Positions 7,525 through 15,787 are shown, counted from the first letter of the stretch. The stretch: DNA of 37,850 nucleotides from an uncultured Micrococcales bacterium (GCA_937952095.1 CALFYG010000168.1:1-37850), one strand, 5' to 3'. Notes: generated by a model from the sequence alone, not told the origin. Made by a program: numbers and translations.

Positions 7525-9246
7525 ATGCGACCGGGCGACGACGCGTTCGAGGATCCGACTCCGCCGGACGCCCGCGCAGCACAGTTGCCCGACGATCCCG
7601 AGGACGACATCTACCCACCTCCGGAAGAGGCCATCGAGGTCTCGCCACCGGTGGACGTCGTGACGATCGATCACGCGGAGGCGGGTCTTGAACCCCCTCA
7701 GGTGTACGACCCGCCGGCCGAACCTGCGCAAGAGCCGGTCACGGTGCTTGAGGTCGAGCGCAAATTGCGTGTCCACGGACTGTTCCGGCTGCCCGATCTT
7801 CCGAGCGCCGGTGCCGGGGTGGCCCGGGCGAAGAAGCATGCCACGCGCACCCTGACCGCCGTCTACCACGACACCGACGACCTGCGGCTCGCCCGCTGGG
7901 GCGTCACCTTGCGGCGACGCGAAGGTGGCGAGGACGAGGGCTGGCATCTGAAGCTGCCTGTCGAGGGCCACGAGGGGGCGCGTGAGGAGGTGCGCCTGCC
8001 GTTGGCGGCGGGCGAGCCGGGTGACGTCCCGCGGGAACTGGCTGACCTCGTCATCGCGTTCACCCGCAACGCACCGTTGCGTCAGGTGGCGGCACTGCGC
8101 AGCGAACGCACGCCGTACGAGTTGTTCAACGCCGACGGACAGCCGTTCGCCGAACTCGTCGACGACACTGTGTCCGTGCTCGACGGTGAGCACGTGGCCG
8201 CGCGGTTCCGGGAACTCGAGGTCGAGGCCTTGACCCCGGGTGCGGCGCTTGCGCCGATCGTTGCCGTGCTTGAGGCCGCCGGTGCGGTCCCCGGCTCGAC
8301 GCCGAAGGCGATGACCGCACTGGGCCCGGTCACCCAAGAGCCTGCGGATGTGCCGGAACCGCAGATCGTCGGGCCTGAGGACCCGGCCGGTGCCGCGGTG
8401 ACCGCGCACATCCGTCGCCACACCCGGGCCTTCCTCCTGCAGGATGTACGGGTCCGCAGAGACCTGCCCGACAGCGTGCATCAGATGCGGGTGGCGGCGC
8501 GCCGGCTGCGCAGTGGCCTGAAGGCCTTCGAGCCGATGCTGGATGTTGAGTGGTCCGACGCGTTGCGCGCCGACCTGGGGTGGATCGCCGGTGAACTCGG
8601 CGTCAGCCGGGACACCGAGGTGCTGCAGGCGCGTATCGACATGCACGCCGACGAGGTGGGTGAGGAGTTCTCCGGCCTGATCCGGGCCGTGGTCGATCCC
8701 GCGCTGTCAGCCCAGTGGCGCGACGCTCGTGATCACGCACTGGCCGCCATGGTCTCGCAGCGGTACCGGGACTTCCTCGACCGTCTCGTGGATGCTGCGC
8801 GCAACCCCCGTCTGAACGAGGTGGCGGACGCCCCTGCGCAGGATGTGCTTCCGGGGCTGGTGGACAAGGCCTGGAAGAAGCTGAAGAAGGAGGTCGACCT
8901 GCTGCGTCTGGACGGCCCCTCCGACGACTGGCACGAGGCGCGGATCCGGGCGAAGAAGGCGCGTTACGCCGCCGAGGCGGTCGCGCCGGTGATGGGCGAG
9001 CACGTGAAGCGCTTCGCGAAGGCCTTGTCCGAGGTGACCGAGGTGCTCGGCGAGCATCAGGACGCCTGGGTCGCCCAGCAGACGCTCAAGACCCTGGCAG
9101 CCGGTGACGGGATCGACGGGCTCTCCGGGTTCAGCCTCGGTCTGCTGCACGAGTTCGAGTTCGAGCAGGAATTGTTCTGCCGCAACGACTTCGTGAAGAT
9201 CTGGCCGGGTGTCCGCAAGGCTCACAAAAAGGCCCGGCTGCGCTGA
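7525..9246 (+). CDS. CYTH-CHAD domain protein
   Basis: 573 residues. Residues 1-70 are Pro- and acid-rich and look disordered. A CYTH domain follows (E76-V-E78-R-K80 is the ExExK motif; further basic/acidic strands to ~265), then a CHAD domain (~290-570) with HIRRHTRAF and HQMRVAARRLRSGLKAF. CYTH enzymes hydrolyse triphosphates, often inorganic triphosphate, with divalent metal; CHAD helices bind polyphosphate. One base separates it from the ppk stop, with GGAGG overlapping the ppk end, so the two are co-translated. Likely role: binding or trimming polyphosphate made by PPK. The long acidic N-terminal extension is not usual for the family. Confidence 0.9.
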   Translation: MRPGDDAFEDPTPPDARAAQLPDDPEDDIYPPPEEAIEVSPPVDVVTIDHAEAGLEPPQVYDPPAEPAQEPVTVLEVERKLRVHGLFRLPDLPSAGAGVARAKKHATRTLTAVYHDTDDLRLARWGVTLRRREGGEDEGWHLKLPVEGHEGAREEVRLPLAAGEPGDVPRELADLVIAFTRNAPLRQVAALRSERTPYELFNADGQPFAELVDDTVSVLDGEHVAARFRELEVEALTPGAALAPIVAVLEAAGAVPGSTPKAMTALGPVTQEPADVPEPQIVGPEDPAGAAVTAHIRRHTRAFLLQDVRVRRDLPDSVHQMRVAARRLRSGLKAFEPMLDVEWSDALRADLGWIAGELGVSRDTEVLQARIDMHADEVGEEFSGLIRAVVDPALSAQWRDARDHALAAMVSQRYRDFLDRLVDAARNPRLNEVADAPAQDVLPGLVDKAWKKLKKEVDLLRLDGPSDDWHEARIRAKKARYAAEAVAPVMGEHVKRFAKALSEVTEVLGEHQDAWVAQQTLKTLAAGDGIDGLSGFSLGLLHEFEFEQELFCRNDFVKIWPGVRKAHKKARLR

Positions 9247-10130
9247 TGGCCAAGTCGACGGGGCCCATCCGTGCGGCCGGCGTCGTGCTGCTGCGCGAGG
9301 ACTCCGGTCAGCCCTTGGTGTGTGTGTTGCACCGACCGCGGCAGAACGACTGGTCACTTCCCAAGGGCAAACTCGACCCGGGGGAGAACGAGATCATTGC
9401 CGCGCGGCGCGAGACCATCGAGGAGACCGGCAGCGATGTCGTGCTCGGGGTGCCGCTTGCGACCCAGCGCTACAAGGTCGAGAACCGGCCGAAGTCGGTC
9501 CATTACTGGGTGGGGACCGAACGCCCCGGCGGCCCGGGTTTCACGCCGAACAAGGAGATCGACGAGCTGCGGTGGTTGCCCGTGGCGGCGGCGATCGACA
9601 TGCTCAGTTACCCGCGCGACGGCGACCTCATCCGGGAGGCGATCGGGCAGCCCACGACCACGCCGTTCATCATCCTGCGGCACACCGAGGCCATGCGCCG
9701 CGCTGACTTCCGCGGGCCGGTCGACGCCGAGCGGCCGTTGACCGCCGACGGTGCGCAGCACGCGGTGCGCCTCGTCGACGTGCTCGATGCCTTCGACATC
9801 CGCAAGGTGTACTCCTCGGATTCGCTACGGTGCCTGGACACCGTGCGTCCGTTCGCCCACCAGGCGCACGCGACCGTCGCACATGAACCGCTGCTCAGCG
9901 AGGAGGGGTTCGCCTCCTCGCCCACGGCCGCGCTCAAGCGCCTCGATCAGATCCTCGGTGACGGGGCGCCGGCCGTGGTCTGTACCCACCGGCCAGTCCT
10001 GCCCACAGTGGTCGCCCACGTCGCTCAGCGGCTCGGGTTGTCCGCGTCGCCGAAGTCGAACCTCGCCCCGGGCGCAGCACTGGTGTTCCACCGGGGTTCG
10101 GCGGCGGTGGAGCACATCGACGCGTTCTGA
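9246..10130 (+). CDS. Nudix hydrolase with histidine-phosphatase domain, MutT1-like
   Basis: 294 residues. Nudix box starting GKLDPGENEIIAARRETIEE, at residues 41-62, fits Gx5Ex7REUxEExGU. A C-terminal histidine phosphatase domain begins FIILRHTEA with R145-H146. This two-domain layout is that of mycobacterial MutT1, which hydrolyses 8-oxo-(d)GTP and diadenosine polyphosphates. ATG overlaps the previous stop (TGATG), so it is part of the ppk operon. It may protect the nucleotide pool or clear Ap4A-type products. Confidence 0.88.
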   Translation: MAKSTGPIRAAGVVLLREDSGQPLVCVLHRPRQNDWSLPKGKLDPGENEIIAARRETIEETGSDVVLGVPLATQRYKVENRPKSVHYWVGTERPGGPGFTPNKEIDELRWLPVAAAIDMLSYPRDGDLIREAIGQPTTTPFIILRHTEAMRRADFRGPVDAERPLTADGAQHAVRLVDVLDAFDIRKVYSSDSLRCLDTVRPFAHQAHATVAHEPLLSEEGFASSPTAALKRLDQILGDGAPAVVCTHRPVLPTVVAHVAQRLGLSASPKSNLAPGAALVFHRGSAAVEHIDAF

Positions 10131-10174
10131 GCCGCCGTCGTCCGCCTTTCGCGGGGTTGCGCAGTCACGGGTCT

Positions 10175-10280
10175 CGTTGTTGCGAAGTGGGGATGACACG
10201 CTGGCGTGTCGCCCAACAACGCAACAACTGTGGGCAGGGCAGGGGCGCGGGCTGGCGTGTCGCCCAACAACGCAACACGT
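10175..10280. repeat. Inverted plus direct repeat cluster
   Basis: Unit GCTGGCGTGTCGCCC followed by AACAACGCAACA occurs at 10200-10226 and again, identical over 27 bp, at 10251-10277. An inverted partial copy, CGTTGTTGCG (10175-10184), lies before them and can pair with CGCAACAAC at 10220-10228; inside is the hairpin GACACG-CTGG-CGTGTC (10195-10210). The cluster lies in the 363-bp gap between the mutT1-like gene and pstS, upstream of the PHO box. The rest of the gap (10281-10399) shows no gene. Confidence 0.85.
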
Positions 10281-10399
10281 GTCTGCCGGTGGTTGGCTCG
10301 CGCATCGTGCCACGTTTCATCACGGAACGCTCACGGCCGGCGATCCTGCGGGTGAACGGCCGGTGACACCCGAGATCTTTCCCACGCAGGTCGTTGTCT

Positions 10400-10443
10400 G
10401 TTCACCTGCGCGTCACCGCTGACTCAACGTCGCGTCACGCACG
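10400..10443 (+). promoter_or_regulatory. PHO box (PhoP site) of the pst operon
   Basis: Four contiguous 11-bp direct repeat units: GTTCACCTGCG, CGTCACCGCTG, ACTCAACGTCG, CGTCACGCACG. The first two fit the Streptomyces PhoP direct-repeat consensus (GTTCACC-type, 11-bp spacing); the others are degenerate, as is common. The site ends 50 bp before the pstS start, where PhoP activation of pstS is expected under phosphate limitation. No phoP/phoR gene lies in the window. Confidence 0.8.
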
Positions 10444-10493
10444 ATCCCTAGCGTCACAAACGTCAGACATGACTACAGATAGGGAGAAATAGG

Positions 10494-11612
10494 GTGAAGA
10501 TCGCCCGTTCTACGAAGGTCGCCGCGTTCGCGGCGGCAGGTGCCCTGGCACTGGTCGGTTGTTCCAGCGACTCGGGCAGCAGTTCGGAGTCCCCGGCCGC
10601 TGGCGGCGGCCAGATCGGCGGCGCTGACTGCGCCACCGGCACCATCAAGGCCTCCGGCTCCAGCGCCCAGAAGAACGCAATGACCGAATGGATCAACGCG
10701 TACCAGACCGCCTGCGAGGGTGCGACCATCGAGTACTCGCCGTCCGGCTCCAGCGCCGGCCGCGCCGACTTCATCAACAACCAGGTCGCCTTCGCCGGGT
10801 CCGACTCGGCGATGGAGGGTGACGAGTTGAAGCAGGCCGCCGCCCGCTGCAACGCCACCCCGCCGATCAACATCCCGATGGTTGGTGGCGCGATCGCTCT
10901 GACCTACAACCTTGAGGGTGTGGACAACCTGGTCCTGACCCCCGACGTGACCGCCAAGATCTTCAACAACGAGATCACCAACTGGAACGACCCGGCGATC
11001 GCCGAGGCCAACCCCGGCGCCACGCTGCCCGATGCTCCCATCGCACAGTTCCACCGTTCGGACGGCTCGGGAACCACCGACAACTTCACCCAGTGGCTGA
11101 AGGCCGCCGCGCCCGATGCCTGGCCGTATGAGCCGGGTTCGGACTGGGCCGCCAAGGGCGGTCAGGGTGCCAAGGGTTCGGACGGCATCGCCTCCTCGGT
11201 GAAGTCGACCCCGAACTCGATCGGCTACGTGGAGCTCTCCTTCGTGGAGACCCAGGGCCTGTCCGCGGCATCTGTCGACAACGGTGGTGGCGCTGTGGCC
11301 CCCAACGCCGAGACGGCCACCGCCGGTCTGGCCAGCGCCAAGGTCAGCCCGAACGCCGACGCCGGCAAGGGTGACCTGACCATGGAGATCGACTACACCG
11401 TGCAGGACTCCAGCGCCTACCCGGTGCTGCTGCTCACGTACGAGATCGCCTGTGAGAGTGGGAACGCGGCGGACACGCTGGCGCTCACCAAGAGCTTCCT
11501 GACCTACTCGTCGTCGAGCGAGGGCCAGGGCATCCTTTCGGGTATCGGCTACGTGCCGCTGCCCGCGGAGCTCAACACCCAGGTGTCCGAGTCCGTGTCC
11601 ACGCTGTCCTGA
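10494..11612 (+). CDS. pstS: PstS, phosphate-binding lipoprotein
   Basis: 372 residues from GTG with AGGGAG upstream. Lipoprotein signal with lipobox LVGC, lipidated Cys23, then a Ser/Gly-rich linker. Phosphate-binding motifs GSSAQKNAMTEWINAYQ and SDGSGTTDNFTQWL. It captures phosphate outside the membrane and hands it to PstC-PstA. First gene of pstSCAB, directly behind the PHO box. A long hairpin at the pstS-pstC junction probably favours pstS over the other genes. Confidence 0.96.
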   Translation: MKIARSTKVAAFAAAGALALVGCSSDSGSSSESPAAGGGQIGGADCATGTIKASGSSAQKNAMTEWINAYQTACEGATIEYSPSGSSAGRADFINNQVAFAGSDSAMEGDELKQAAARCNATPPINIPMVGGAIALTYNLEGVDNLVLTPDVTAKIFNNEITNWNDPAIAEANPGATLPDAPIAQFHRSDGSGTTDNFTQWLKAAAPDAWPYEPGSDWAAKGGQGAKGSDGIASSVKSTPNSIGYVELSFVETQGLSAASVDNGGGAVAPNAETATAGLASAKVSPNADAGKGDLTMEIDYTVQDSSAYPVLLLTYEIACESGNAADTLALTKSFLTYSSSSEGQGILSGIGYVPLPAELNTQVSESVSTLS

Positions 11613-11628
11613 GGACGCTGACTCACAC

Positions 11629-12609
11629 ATGAGCACTGACCTGAAGCCCCTGGACGCGCCTACCCCTCGCGTCCAGGGGTCTTCGGTCAGGATGGGTGAC
11701 CGGGTCTTCACGAACCTCACCCGCCTGGCCGGCATCTTCGTCCTCGTCCTGATGGCCGCCATCGGGGCCTTCCTCGTGTGGAAGGCGATCCCGGCGTTCC
11801 AGGACAACACGGGGAACTTCTTCACCACCCAGGAATGGTTCCCGGACTCCGATCCGCCGTTCTTCGGGATCGCGGCGTTGGCCTTCGGTACAGCCATCTC
11901 GTCGGTCATGGCGATGCTCATCGCCGTGCCGATCGCCATCGGGACGGCGCTGTTCATCGGCTTCTACGCCTCCCGCCGCATCTCCACGTCGCTGGGCTTC
12001 GTCATCGACGTGCTCGCGGCCGTGCCGTCGATCATCTACGGCCTCTGGGGTCTGCAGGTCCTGATGCTGCATATGAACGGCATCACCAAGTGGCTCAACG
12101 ACTATCTCGGCTTCATCCCGCTGTTCAAGAACGACATCGGGATCTACACGAAGTCCATCTTCATCGCGTCCGTGGTGCTCGCGATCATGATCCTGCCCAC
12201 CATCTCGGCACTGTCCCGGGAGGTCTTCCTGCAGGTGCCGCGTGCCCACCGCGAAGCCTCTCTGGCACTCGGGGCGACGCGCTGGGAGATGATCCGCATG
12301 GCGGTCATCCCGTTCGGCAAGCCGGGTGTCATCTCCGCCACGATGTTGGGCCTCGGCCGGGCACTCGGCGAGACGATCGCAGTCGCGCTGATCCTGTCCG
12401 CGGCCTTCGAGATCAACTGGCACATCACTGAGCCGAGCGGCAACACGTTCGCCGCGAACATCGCGCTGAAGTGGAACGAGGCCGGACCCATCGGGCTCTC
12501 TGCGCTCATCGCCAGCGGCTTGATCCTGTTCATCATCACGTTGGTGGTCAACATGATCGCCCGGGCGATCATCGCCAAGCACAAGGAGTTCTCGGGAGCC
12601 AACGGATGA
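11629..12609 (+). CDS. pstC: PstC, phosphate ABC transporter permease
   Basis: 326 residues with six predicted membrane segments; the first is at ~29-50. The EAA-like loop is EASLALGATRWEMIRMAVIPFG. It forms the membrane channel with PstA. Start ATG 11629 follows GAGG at 11611-11614 and lies 16 bp after the pstS stop; an alternative ATG at 11692 would leave the hairpin 11641-11686 untranslated. The 3' end overlaps pstA by ATGA. Confidence 0.95.
   Translation: MSTDLKPLDAPTPRVQGSSVRMGDRVFTNLTRLAGIFVLVLMAAIGAFLVWKAIPAFQDNTGNFFTTQEWFPDSDPPFFGIAALAFGTAISSVMAMLIAVPIAIGTALFIGFYASRRISTSLGFVIDVLAAVPSIIYGLWGLQVLMLHMNGITKWLNDYLGFIPLFKNDIGIYTKSIFIASVVLAIMILPTISALSREVFLQVPRAHREASLALGATRWEMIRMAVIPFGKPGVISATMLGLGRALGETIAVALILSAAFEINWHITEPSGNTFAANIALKWNEAGPIGLSALIASGLILFIITLVVNMIARAIIAKHKEFSGANG
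11641..11686 (+). promoter_or_regulatory. Hairpin at the pstS-pstC junction
   Basis: Perfect 12-bp arms CCCCTGGACGCG (11647-11658) and CGCGTCCAGGGG (11668-11679) around a 9-base loop. Past one bulged T (11680) pairing resumes with GAAG/CTTC, giving about 16-18 bp in all. It falls on codons 5-19 of pstC as annotated, right after pstS. Such a structure can act as attenuator or 3' RNA stabiliser so that the binding protein is made in excess. Function is inferred. Confidence 0.7.
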
Positions 12610-13676
12610 GCGTCACGGACAAGGACGACGCAGAGGTCCTGGAGGGCCTGAGTTCCCAGCTCGCGATGAAGACGCTGCCGCGGTTCGCGGCCGGCTACTC
12701 CGCACTGATCGCGGCCGCGTTGACCGCGGTGATCGTCGCGCTGACCCCGGCGCAGGGCGTCGCAGGTTCCTTGGTGATCCTCTACCTGCTGTACATGGTC
12801 GTTCAGACGGGATGGAGTTTCGCTGTAGAGGGCCGCCGGTTCGCGGTCGATCGACTGGCGACGACATTGGTCACGACTACGTTCCTGATCGCGCTCGCAG
12901 CCCTGGTCTGGATCATCACCTCTGTGGTGATCCGCGGGCTCGCCGCGTTCTCGCTGGACTTCCTGACCAACACCATGCGTAATGTTTCGCCGCTGCGCGA
13001 GGGCGGCGGGCTGTTCCACGCGCTGATCGGAACGCTCGAGCAGGTCGGCATGGCCGCACTCATCTCGGTGCCGATCTCGATCCTCGTCGCGATCTACTTG
13101 GTGGAGTACGGCCGTGGGCGTCTGGCCACCTGGGTGACGTTCTTCGTGGACGTCATGACCGGTGTGCCGTCGATCGTCGCCGGTCTGTTCATCTACACCT
13201 TCTGGGTGCTGACATTCGGGTTCGAGCGGTCCGGCTTCGCGGCGTCGCTGGCGTTGACGATCCTGATGATCCCGGTCATCGTGCGCTCCACCGAGGAGAT
13301 GCTCAAGATCGTGCCCAACGATCTGCGGGAGGCGTCCTACGCGCTCGGTGTTCCCAAGTGGAAGACCATCCTGCGCATCGTCATCCCGACAGCCTTCGGC
13401 GGCATCGTGACCGGCATCATGCTGTCGATCGCCCGTGTCGCCGGTGAGACAGCCCCGCTGCTGCTGACGACGTTCCTGTCGCAGTCGCTGAACGGCAACC
13501 TCATGGCTGGGCCGCAGGCGTCGATCCCCACCTTCGTGTGGGATCAGATCTCGTCGGGTACTCCGGCATCCATCGACCGGGCATGGGCCGGCGCGCTCGT
13601 GCTGATCATGGTCGTCGTCATCTTCTACGGACTCGCGCGGCTGGTGGCGAAGCTCACCGCACCCGCGTCGGAATAG
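12606..13676 (+). CDS. pstA: PstA, phosphate ABC transporter permease
   Basis: 356 residues; start ATG 12606 overlaps the pstC stop (ATGA). Longer than the ~290 residues of proteobacterial PstA because of two extra N-terminal membrane segments (~residues 20-42 and 48-68). Core permease with DLREASYALGVPKWKTILRIV as the EAA-type coupling loop and FVDVMTGVPSIVAGLFIY. Partner of PstC; energised by PstB. Confidence 0.95.
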   Translation: MSVTDKDDAEVLEGLSSQLAMKTLPRFAAGYSALIAAALTAVIVALTPAQGVAGSLVILYLLYMVVQTGWSFAVEGRRFAVDRLATTLVTTTFLIALAALVWIITSVVIRGLAAFSLDFLTNTMRNVSPLREGGGLFHALIGTLEQVGMAALISVPISILVAIYLVEYGRGRLATWVTFFVDVMTGVPSIVAGLFIYTFWVLTFGFERSGFAASLALTILMIPVIVRSTEEMLKIVPNDLREASYALGVPKWKTILRIVIPTAFGGIVTGIMLSIARVAGETAPLLLTTFLSQSLNGNLMAGPQASIPTFVWDQISSGTPASIDRAWAGALVLIMVVVIFYGLARLVAKLTAPASE

Positions 13677-13688
13677 GAAAGGAAAGAA

Positions 13689-14468
13689 ATGGCCAAGCGG
13701 ATAGACATCGAGGATCTCGATATCTACTACGGCGACTTCAAGGCGGTCGAGGGGGTCAACCTCGCGATCGAGCCGAAGTCGGTCACGGCCTTCATCGGTC
13801 CGTCGGGGTGTGGCAAGTCCACCGTGCTGCGCAGCATCAACCGCCTGCATGAGGTGATCCCGGGTGCCTACACCGAGGGCAAGGTGCTGCTCGAGGGGGA
13901 TGACATCTACGCCCCCGACGTGGACCCGGTCAACATTCGCGGTCTGATCGGCATGGTCTTCCAGCGGCCCAACCCGTTCCCCACGATGTCCATCTACGAC
14001 AACGTCGTGGCCGGGCTGAAGCTGGACAAGTCCAAGGCCAAGGGCAAGAGCCTCGACGAGGTGGTCGAGAAGTCGTTGCGTGGGGCGAACCTCTGGGAAG
14101 AGGTCAAGGACCGTCTGGCGAAGCCTGGGGCGGGGCTTTCCGGCGGGCAGCAGCAGCGTTTGTGCATCGCCCGCGCGATCGCTGTGGAGCCGCAGGTGTT
14201 GCTGATGGACGAGCCGGCTTCGGCCCTCGACCCGATCTCGACTCTGGCGATCGAGGACCTCGTGCACGAGTTGAAGCGCAACTACACGATCGTCATCGTC
14301 ACCCACAACATGCAGCAGGCTGCTCGCGTGTCCGACACCACCGCGTTCTTCAACCTCGCGGGGATCGGCCAGCCCGGCAAGCTCGTGGAGTCTGGGCCGA
14401 CCGAGACGATCTTCACCTCGCCCAAGGAACGGGCCACGGAGGACTACATCTCCGGCCGCTTCGGCTGA
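13689..14468 (+). CDS. pstB: PstB, phosphate ABC transporter ATPase
   Basis: 259 residues, GGAAAGGAAAG upstream. Walker A GPSGCGKST (residues ~37-45), Q-loop VFQRPNPFP, signature LSGGQQQR, Walker B VLLMDEPASALDP, H-loop IVTHNM. It hydrolyses ATP to drive PstCA. Last gene of pstSCAB; no phoU follows, as is common in actinomycetes where phoU lies elsewhere. Confidence 0.97.
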   Translation: MAKRIDIEDLDIYYGDFKAVEGVNLAIEPKSVTAFIGPSGCGKSTVLRSINRLHEVIPGAYTEGKVLLEGDDIYAPDVDPVNIRGLIGMVFQRPNPFPTMSIYDNVVAGLKLDKSKAKGKSLDEVVEKSLRGANLWEEVKDRLAKPGAGLSGGQQQRLCIARAIAVEPQVLLMDEPASALDPISTLAIEDLVHELKRNYTIVIVTHNMQQAARVSDTTAFFNLAGIGQPGKLVESGPTETIFTSPKERATEDYISGRFG

Positions 14469-14507
14469 CCGACCGGAGAGGCTTGGGGGCCGAGCGTAGA
14501 ACGCGTC

Positions 14508-14513
14508 TACGAT
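14508..14513 (+). promoter_or_regulatory. -10 box (TACGAT) of a leaderless promoter
   Basis: TACGAT, six bases, then the GTG of the Dabb gene, with no Shine-Dalgarno. The box overlaps the inverted repeat CGTAGA-N5-TCTACG (14495-14511), a possible operator or weak stem after pstB. Confidence 0.6.
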
Positions 14514-14519
14514 CGAGGT

Positions 14520-14798
14520 GTGATCACCCACATCGTCATGATGAAGTTGCACGACTCCGACGACCGGGTCGAGGCAGCGACCCGCCTGCGCGACATGGAA
14601 GGCAGGATCCCCGAACTGCTGTCGCTCGAGGTGCTCATCGACAACCTCGGCCGGCCCGGCGCATACGACCTGGTGCTGCGCTCCACACACGCCGACGAGG
14701 CCGGGTTGCTGGCGTACGTGGAGCATCCCGTCCACCAGGAGCTGCTGGTCTGGCTGCGGCCGCGCCTGGCCGATCGCGCGGTGGTCGACGCGCGATGA
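14520..14798 (+). CDS. Dabb (stress-responsive A/B barrel) domain protein
   Basis: 92 residues from GTG. Small ferredoxin-like dimeric barrel: ITHIVMMKLHDS at the start, LLSLEVLIDNLGRPGAYDLVLRS in the middle and the HPVHQELLVWL helix. Dabb proteins are single-domain dimers of unclear function, some acting on polyketide-like or heme-related compounds. It overlaps the following HMG-CoA-lyase-like gene by ATGA, so both are one transcript. Confidence 0.82.
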   Translation: MITHIVMMKLHDSDDRVEAATRLRDMEGRIPELLSLEVLIDNLGRPGAYDLVLRSTHADEAGLLAYVEHPVHQELLVWLRPRLADRAVVDAR

Positions 14799-15685
14799 GT
14801 CGCATCACCATCGTCGAGGTGGGTCCGCGCGACGGCCTGCAGAACGAGGCCGTCGTGGTGGACACCGACACCAAGGTCGAGTTCATCGCCAAGTGCGTGG
14901 CTGCGGGCGTGCAGCGGATCGAGGCCGCGAGTCTCGTCAATCCCAAGCGGGTCCCGCAGATGGCCGACGGTGAGGCGGTGCTCGCCCAGTTGCCGCCCGA
15001 CGCTGCGTCCTACATCGGCCTCGTGCTCAACGAGAGGGGATTCGACCGGGCGCTGGACACCCAGGTGGACGAGGTCAACCTGGTGGTGATGGTCACCGAC
15101 ACGTTCTCGCTGAAGAACCAGGGGATGACCACGGCGGAGGCCATCGCAGCTGTGGCGGCCATCGCGCCACGCGCGAAAGTCGCCGGGCTGCCCGTGAGCG
15201 TCACTCTGTCGGCGTCCTTTGGCTGTCCCTACGAGGGGGAGGTCGACGTGGCCCGACTAGTGGACGTCGCCACGCAGGTCGCCGCGGCCGGTATCGACGA
15301 ACTCGCCATCGCCGACACCATCGGCGTGGCCGTCCCGCGTGATGTGCAGCGCAGGCTGTCCGCGGTCTCGGACGCCGTTGAGGTGCCGTTGCGGGTGCAT
15401 GTGCACAACACCCGCAATACCGGCTACGCCAGCGCACTGGCTGCCGCGGATGCCGGTGTCTCGGTGCTCGACGCGTCGCTCGGCGGCATCGGAGGGTGTC
15501 CGTTCGCCCCGCGTGCCACCGGCAACATCGCCACGGAGGACCTGGTCTTCGCGCTCGAGCGCTCCGGGTTCGACACCGGTCTCGACCTCGACGCACTGTG
15601 CCGGGCCAGCGACTGGCTGGGCGAGCAACTGGGACGACCGACGCCGGGCCTGGTGGCGAAGGCGGGCGGTTTCCCGCCGGTGTGA
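14795..15685 (+). CDS. Hydroxymethylglutaryl-CoA lyase-like enzyme
   Basis: 296 residues. TIM-barrel HMGL family: metal/substrate motif GPRDGLQNE near the N-terminus, metal-binding HVHNTRNTG in the middle, and the Cys-loop signature GGIGGCPFAPRATGN. HMG-CoA lyase splits HMG-CoA to acetoacetate and acetyl-CoA in leucine breakdown; related enzymes cleave other 3-hydroxyacyl-CoAs. The HxHN form (rather than HxHD of the human enzyme) is common in bacterial homologues. No other leucine-degradation genes are nearby, so the substrate is open. ATG overlaps the Dabb stop by 4 bases. Confidence 0.88.
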   Translation: MSRITIVEVGPRDGLQNEAVVVDTDTKVEFIAKCVAAGVQRIEAASLVNPKRVPQMADGEAVLAQLPPDAASYIGLVLNERGFDRALDTQVDEVNLVVMVTDTFSLKNQGMTTAEAIAAVAAIAPRAKVAGLPVSVTLSASFGCPYEGEVDVARLVDVATQVAAAGIDELAIADTIGVAVPRDVQRRLSAVSDAVEVPLRVHVHNTRNTGYASALAAADAGVSVLDASLGGIGGCPFAPRATGNIATEDLVFALERSGFDTGLDLDALCRASDWLGEQLGRPTPGLVAKAGGFPPV

Positions 15686-15687
15686 GG

Positions 15688-15770
15688 CACACCGGGGAAG
15701 GATCGGCACACCCGGGAAGGATGATGCCGTGGCTTTTCCTTCCCGACTGGACCATTGCTTCCCGGGTGGG
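15688..15770. repeat. Direct and inverted repeat cluster
   Basis: Two direct units (CACACCGGGGAAGGATCGG at 15688-15706 and CACACCCGGGAAGGAT from 15707) are followed by two units in reverse (15734-15770). The best pair is CACCCGGGAAG (15709-15719) with CTTCCCGGGTG (15758-15768). It fills most of the gap between the HMGL-like gene and the next leaderless promoter, and could fold as a long stem ending the upstream transcript. Confidence 0.8.
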
Positions 15771-15787
15771 TTCCCGCCGCACCCGCG

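Noticed and set aside
14469..14519. phoU gene or its remnant after pstB
   Set aside because: Only a 51-bp gap with a short inverted repeat; no coding remnant.
12144..14735. 863-residue minus-strand open frame over pstC-pstB
   Set aside because: Fully antisense to pstC, pstA and pstB with His/Arg/Asp-rich composition typical of a shadow frame.
14795..15685. Inactive HMG-CoA lyase because HxHD is HxHN
   Set aside because: The HxHN form is frequent among bacterial family members, and the RDGLQNE and Cys-loop motifs are intact.
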